64,000 nt of DNA, from assembly GCF_964355755.1 (NCBI RefSeq), contig NC_092670.1:37435795-37499794 (forward strand). The letters run 5' to 3'. The notes under the pieces are model-generated. The model had not been told where the DNA came from. It searched no databases and saw nothing but the letters and a program-made list of their open reading frames with translations. The position numbers and the translations under genes are program-made. This document shows positions 59,801 through 64,000 of this stretch, piece after piece. This DNA is from Antedon mediterranea (Eukaryota; Echinodermata; Crinoidea; Comatulida; Antedonidae). How positions within the stretch are numbered: position 1 is the stretch's first letter; the number at the start of each line of letters is the position of its first letter.

Positions 59801-60648
59801 CTCTCCCAATACCAGACACCTTTAGGCTGGCTAAATATGTCTGTTTTTCAGGAACGTCGCGCTATTTGTTTATAATGATAAAAGAAATTTGTTGACCATT
59901 TATAATTCGAGAAAAGTCTAGTTTTGGGAGAGTTTTCGATTTTCGGAGAGTCCGGTATTGAGAGAGTCAACTGTACTATATTTTATATCCTTTCCTTGGC
60001 CCTGCATTGAACTGAACCAACTGTCACTAGACAGACGCCAATAGACACACAGTGATGCATCCTACGTGGTGACAAAAAGTACTCTTTTTATTCTTGTTTT
60101 ATAGTAGTTTTATCCGTTACCTTCCCTTAAGGTGTTTCCTTTCAGCTTTCAATCTTTTGTTCAATTGATCTACCTTTGTATACTTTCTGCATCCTTGATT
60201 TTTACATCTAGAAACAATTATGAAACTTTGAACTTTGTCTGGTACTTTTTATTGGTTCGGATGTATACAGATTTTACTGATTTTTATTGAAATTTTTTCT
60301 AAAATGTTCATGAATAATTGTCTTCCCTAAATAAGGGAGAGAATCCCCTGAATTGGCGTGTCAGAAAGGAGGAATTCTACTGTAGGTTAAAAAACAATCA
60401 TCACACTTCTAGTTAAAATTATCAAAATATTATGTGTTCTTGTGATGGATGAAGATTAACACACCATCATAATTTACTTTACACTTGTATCTACTTTTCT
60501 TAGTGCCCGTGGTGGAGAGATTCACCCATATTGTGTTGCTGAGAAGGGAGAAGCATTTACTGAAAACGAAGTACGTCGTCTAGTCAGACAGGTGCTTGAG
60601 GGCGTTCAATTCTTGCACGACCAGAATATAGTTCATCTTGATCTTAAG
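44827..60648 (+). CDS. STK17: STK17/DRAK-type serine/threonine kinase, 5' part
   Basis: Exons 44827-44918, 57390-57602 and 60504-60648 join to exactly 150 residues; the gene runs on past the window. The glycine loop [11 protein letters not shown] spans the first junction. The invariant Lys is in [12 protein letters not shown], the helix-C Glu in [11 protein letters not shown], the hinge in EVILVLEYARGGE, and the last exon ends at the catalytic [14 protein letters not shown] and the YARGGE hinge match STK17A/B better than DAPK1-3. The family is nuclear/cytoplasmic, linked to apoptosis and T-cell or calcium signalling; the activation loop and tail are outside the window. The start at 44827 is the first ATG of an open frame; a second Met is at codon 6. 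Intron 1 is 12.5 kb and hosts most of the repeats listed to its right; intron 2 is 2.9 kb. Confidence 0.92.
45649..45840. mobile_element. MITE M1 copy, internally expanded
   Basis: TAA|AGCTCTGTCTACACTATC at the left, ACACAGAGCT|TAA at the right, and two to three tandem copies of ATATCACTACCATATTTGG inside. It lies in kinase intron 1. Confidence 0.88.
46283..46466. mobile_element. MITE M1 copy
   Basis: Left end worn (TATCAAACTTTATGTGAC); tandem AAATGTGATGTGCCCA; right end GATAGTGTAGACAGAGCT|TAA. Confidence 0.85.
46790..46960 (+). mobile_element. tRNA-derived SINE, family 2
   Basis: The head has GTGTGGCGCAGTGTG (A box-like) and GTGGGTTCGAATCTAAC (B box). The body has GGCAAGACCCATGTGTATAA and AGGAACCCGGTAAATAG, with a (TAC)n tail at about 46945-46958. 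It is distinct from family 1. Confidence 0.75.
47970..48134. mobile_element. MITE M1 copy, both ends present
   Basis: TAA|AGCTCTGTCTACACTATC at the left and GTGTAGACAGAACT|TAA at the right. Internal GATGTGCCCATATAATGG and GGGAACATCACAC. One of the best-preserved copies. Confidence 0.92.
49130..49645. repeat. Degenerate ~125-bp tandem repeat, about 4 units
   Basis: Units share GTTCACATGACCTTTCTTG, AGTACGCATCCCTTTTGGG, CTTGTCTCAGGTGTGCACAG and GGATCATGTATTTGATG, starting near 49131, 49275, 49407 and 49527. The ORFs crossing it on both strands are repeat by-products. Confidence 0.85.
50590..50695 (+). mobile_element. Probable LINE 3' tail
   Basis: GAGGGCCCCTTGATTGTCAG...TTAGGGTCTCTCTCCCTC followed by AAATAAAATAAATAAA. 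It resembles 20670-20765. It lies in kinase intron 1. Confidence 0.4.
51405..51570. mobile_element. MITE M1 copy
   Basis: AAAGCTCTGTGTACAGTATC at the left and AGTGTAGACAGGGCT|TAA at the right. Internal GATGTGCCCAGATATGG and GGGCACATCACA. Confidence 0.88.
52118..52446 (+). repeat. Subterminal ~165-bp repeats with octamer palindromes
   Basis: Palindromes CTAATTTGCATAATATGC + AAATTAG end at 52117, 52280 and (worn) 52446. The sequences between resemble each other (AACTTTGAATTGGACTGTCC versus AACTTTAGTTTGGATGGTC). A fourth half-site is at 52656-52665. Confidence 0.8.
52750..54811 (+). pseudogene. Frameshifted ORF of the TIR element (unclassified repeated protein)
   Basis: The open segments 52852-53268, 53051-53347, 53295-54449 and 54473-54811 read as one protein only if the frame changes three times: near 53106 (after ITFDQ), near 53270 (after [11 protein letters not shown]) and at the A9 run around 54352. 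The left segment has [20 protein letters not shown], the middle [38 protein letters not shown] and [18 protein letters not shown], the last [17 protein letters not shown] and [14 protein letters not shown]...[10 protein letters not shown] remember a similar unnamed protein repeated in cnidarian, mollusc and echinoderm genomes, with a C-terminal PIN-like nuclease region; here that part stops after about 50 residues. No transposase DDE triad is recognised. A GTGAGT donor overlaps the end (about 54808), so the intact gene may have had another exon. Confidence 0.72.
55050..55735. repeat. 89-bp satellite, about 7.7 units
   Basis: CCTGAGACC starts units at 55050, 55139, 55228, 55317, 55406, 55495, 55584 and 55673, an exact 89-bp period with few base changes. 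Each unit contains two perfect palindromes: TGCTCAGACCTGAGCA (two-base centre) and TACAGTATGTACTGTA. A stray end of a unit (about 51928-51954) lies on the far side of the TIR element. Confidence 0.95.
56021..56279. repeat. 37-bp tandem repeat, 7 units
   Basis: GGTGTTCGCACGTGGCATC then TATCCGGTGTATATTTCT, starting at 56021 and every 37 bp. It is open in all three forward frames because 37 is not a multiple of three and the unit has no stop in any frame. The overlapping long ORFs here are by-products, not genes. Confidence 0.95.
56340..57389. other. Kinase intron 1, right part
   Basis: AT-rich intron sequence up to the exon 2 acceptor (TCTATCTATAG at 57389). No gene, repeat family or array recognised. 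Confidence 0.5.
58457..58742. mobile_element. MITE with CCTGTTTCTGCTG TIRs
   Basis: The left GAGCCTGTTTCTGCTGAG is the inverse of the right TTCAGCAGAAACAGGCCC. ATAACCGATTA/TTAACCGATA repeats lie inside. A lone related end, GGCCCTGTTTCTGCTGC, is at about 58099. It lies in kinase intron 2. Confidence 0.8.
59794..59973. mobile_element. pogo/Tc1-like MITE, copy 2
   Basis: 180 bp. The left CAGTCAACTCTCCCAATACC is matched by the reverse complement of the right end, CAGTTGACTCTCTCAATACC; TA flanks both sides. Internal CAGACACCTTTAGG as in 37640-37774. It lies in kinase intron 2. Confidence 0.85.
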
Positions 60649-63600
60649 GTAATATCTTACAGAGGATTGCCAAATTTGGACTGTTTTGCTGATATATAGA
60701 AACTGCGTTGAAATCTGGTGTAAATCGCGTAACTTACTTTCCATGTTTCCATTCCGCAAGGCATAGGCAAACACAAATGGCACTCTTCACCCATGTTTTG
60801 TTTACCATTCTATACAGTGTACATACTCAGGAATGTGCAGTACTTTAGGCCTACAATATCTTTAAAACAAAATTTCCAAACAGGCCTAATACTGTATGAA
60901 CTAATTACAGTAGTTTTGATTTTGACTTTATACATAATTGCGAATAATAATTGTTATGCTAATTAAGTTATATGTTGAATCTTCTAAAACATTATTGCTT
61001 GGCATGCAATGAAGATTTATGATATAATTTGTGCAATTCTATTTGAAACAAATTTATGACTAATATTAGTAACGCAATTTAACAACTTATTTAAACACAT
61101 CCAACCACTATTGCATACATTACCAATGCTACCGACTATATAGTAAACCATCATCTTTCCTTATATAATTTACTAAATACATTTTTTTTTAAATTAAATA
61201 AAATCTGTCATTGTGCAACACCTGTATACTTCGACAAAATAATAACATTAAATGTTTGAACTCTAAAAAAAAACCCTGATTGAAAAATTCTCCCAATGAG
61301 CAAACTTTTCATGCAGAGAATAGGATGGAATGATTTTTTTTCAGAGACATTAGGGACTTGTATGGTATGATTTAAGTCTTCTGTAAGCTGATGATGGAGC
61401 CAAAGTGTTTTTGTAGATTTTAGGGTCAGAAATCAACTGTTGCTGCAAATATTTCCATTTTTGCATGGTAATAAATCACTTAAAAGTAGAGTAAAGTTAA
61501 GCAAAAATTATTTCATCACCTTTTAGGAACATGACGAACACACCAAGTCTTGTTGGCTTCACAGGTGGACAGACTAAAGTTGTTCTCCTAAATATGTTGA
61601 TGTTTTTTACAGGTGTTTTTTCATATCATTTGTTCTTCAGAGAAGCAGTTATGTAACCTAATTGTACTCTGCCTTGGCTCAAATATTATATACTGTAGGT
61701 AGCGGGGTGGGGGAGGGTAGGACTGTCATCAATGTTAGCCTTAACTAGTTATTAACATCTCTTGATTGAAGCTAAAGTTATTCATTTTGTGAACCTCTCA
61801 ACCAGATTCTTGATGAAATGCATGTTTTATCAAATCACTACGTGAGCAAATACAAATTTAGTTTTCATAAATTATTGTATTGTACTTTAAAAAGTCATAA
61901 CAATATTTTTTTTAAACTATGCATGAGAAATTTTACTTGTTTCCCTGCACAAAGTATTTTATAAATTATTTAGGAATCTTTAAAAATATGTCAACTGCAA
62001 AGTTTGTTGACAATACAACAACTTGAAGCTATAATTCTGTTCATATTTGTTTGTTTGGAATTTATATTCAGTGGCGTGTATCTCAAAATCTCTTGATATT
62101 TGTCCAAGTACAGTATGGCTTTGATCAAAGCATTTTTGCATTGAAGCAATTCAGCTCCTCTTAGCAACAACTTTTTTGTTTGTTTATGACCTATCTTTCT
62201 ATCTGCATATTTTCCACAAATTAAAAATGAATCACAACTTGTACTGTAGTAGTAACTGTTGAAAAGTAATTTTGTAAAAATACTTAAAAACATTTATGAA
62301 GTAGATTATAATTGGTAAATTGAAGTTGATTATAGCTAATTAGTGATAAAAGGTTTCTAAAAAGTAATTTCCCCAGAGGTGGAGTAAAGAGGTCTGTTTT
62401 ATTGACATAAAAAGGAAAGGGGTATTTTTTAAGCAATATACTAGAGAAGAACTTGTTTTTCTTTGTAATGTTGAACATCAGAATAGACAGAAGGGCCTAA
62501 ACATAGCTTGAGTGGATGAATGAATAGAATGGGTGACCAGGCCTAAGTACAAGAGATCAAAGAAAGGTCTTTTCTTAAAGTTATACCTTCAAGTTCTACA
62601 AAAACGTCTAATTTAGAACTTTGCATTAGTTCAAATTGAAGTGAGTAAAAGGCAAACTTTAGAACGACATCTTGACCTGTTTAAGTAGAATACATGAATT
62701 TGAAATTTAGACTTTGCTTTCTGTAAAAGGTTTATTGCAAATAGCCTGCACAACGCATGGTGGGATAGATTTGGAAACAAACGATTTGTTGTTTGGACGT
62801 ACACATAGTGACGTTTGCTTTCAAACCCTTCCCATCGTGCATTGTGCAATGATGTTCGTTCGAAATCAAACTATTTGTGATAAACCTTAACCTCGGCATT
62901 TGTTATTAATTAGTAGATGGTGGTAATAATTGTCACAAGCAAGTTGTGCTTTAAAGCAACACAATGTGGTGGTACTGTACACTTTATATTTATGATGAGG
63001 GTACGGTATATTATTACTAATATGCCAGGTCGGCCTGAATCATCAAGTTTAGGATAATGCTAAGATCATTTCCTTCCCAATATTACTAATCCAACCGAAT
63101 TTACTTTCTATACTACTTGAGTTTTGTGTTTTTTTTTTTAACTCTAAAAAACTTTATTTCAAGTCATTCTTTCTATTTCAATTTGTGAATAAATAGATTT
63201 CTTTTGGTTGTACAATCGCCAAGAAATTAATTACATAAGTTTAAAGGAAGTACAGGCTTAAATCATCAATCATGTTCACTTTAGAAAGGACTTCCAATTT
63301 ATTTTTAGAATTTTAATAATAATGAATATAAAATTATTTTATTTATCACATAATAACAAATAATAGTAATTTACTGTATGTATGATTTAAAAAATGATGA
63401 ACTGTGGGCTCAAGAAAGAAAATAAGTTTGAGATCCCAGATTTAATTAATAAAATCTATATAATTTTCTTTTATTTATAGTAAAACTATTACTGCATTAA
63501 CAATAACTGATTTTAACTGTATCAAATACGGTACAGTAGTTCTACCACACAACTAATTACAGTTAGCTACATGTAGAATATATTTAGAACCTTATTGAAT

Positions 63601-64000
63601 ACTGTATTCTGGTATCCTACTGGAAAGTGACATATACAGTATTCCTGATTTAGGTTCATCAAAAGTCATTCAAGTATACAAGTTTGTTTACTAAAATGAT
63701 CAGTACATAGACCACCACTTGTAGCCTAAGGTACTTTGACAGTGGTAAGATTCCCAGGTAGATAATAATCATATCTGCAAAAGATTTCAGTCTCCACCAA
63801 AACAGAAAACTTTGACCCAAGGTACTAAAGGCTTCCTGATATTTGTAAAAAAAAGTGATGTAGGCCTATTAATGGTACTGTGAGTTTTATATACTTGGTA
63901 CAATTGTGTAAGTTTGTTTTTAATTAAATTTTCTTTTCAACATTCTTCTTTGGTTGTATCCTTGATACTAGTAACTGTACAATAGTACTGAAAACACTTT
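60649..64000. other. Kinase intron 3 and beyond
   Basis: The donor GTAATA starts at 60649. I searched the rest for the expected activation-loop exon (DFG...APE) in all frames and saw none. AT-rich, no array or clear transposon; the gene continues outside the window. Confidence 0.5.

Overview
The window is metazoan nuclear DNA: AT-rich, with small exons, GT-AG introns and very many short DNA-transposon remnants. The proteins read like those of an invertebrate deuterostome. They include a full RING-ankyrin-BRCT BARD1, a vertebrate-like ACOX1 with alternative third exons, RBM45, TXNDC5 and a DRAK/STK17 kinase. An echinoderm is my best guess, from gene content and repeat style only; I cannot name the species.

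Layout from left to right. At 10-1474 (+) there are four exons of a four-pass MS4A/CD20-like membrane protein. At 3928-10734 (-) lies TXNDC5, an ER thiol-disulfide isomerase with three APWCGHC thioredoxin domains and a C-terminal KDEL. Only 211 bp from its start codon, head to head, begins ACOX1 at 10946-19708 (+), a peroxisomal acyl-CoA oxidase ending in SKL. ACOX1 carries two alternative exon 3 copies, each exactly 161 bp. RBM45 follows at 21461-25109 (+) with four RRM-type domains. BARD1 occupies 27867-42403 (-) in ten exons. Its 8.3-kb intron 2 contains a complete short-chain dehydrogenase gene on the other strand (35459-39456, +). From 44827 to the right edge run the first three exons of an STK17/DRAK-type kinase; the rest lies outside the window.

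The introns are full of repeats. One MITE family has TIRs starting AGCTCTGTCTACAC and TAA flanks, and occurs at least nine times. There are also Harbinger-like, pogo-like, hAT-like and TTAA-flanked MITEs, long palindromes, tRNA-derived SINEs, LINE tails and several tandem arrays.

The most unusual object is a 3.1-kb element at 51955-55047 in intron 1 of the kinase gene. It has imperfect inverted repeats of about 160 bp, subterminal repeats ending in octamer (ATGCAAAT) palindromes, and one long but frameshifted coding region for a protein family I cannot assign to a known transposase class. It has split a unit of an 89-bp satellite.

The host genes share no single pathway: ER protein folding, peroxisomal beta-oxidation, RNA binding, DNA repair, steroid/retinoid redox chemistry and kinase signalling. 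Only the TXNDC5/ACOX1 pair looks arranged for shared control. All exon joins were made by eye from reading frame, splice signals and recalled family features; no alignment was run.
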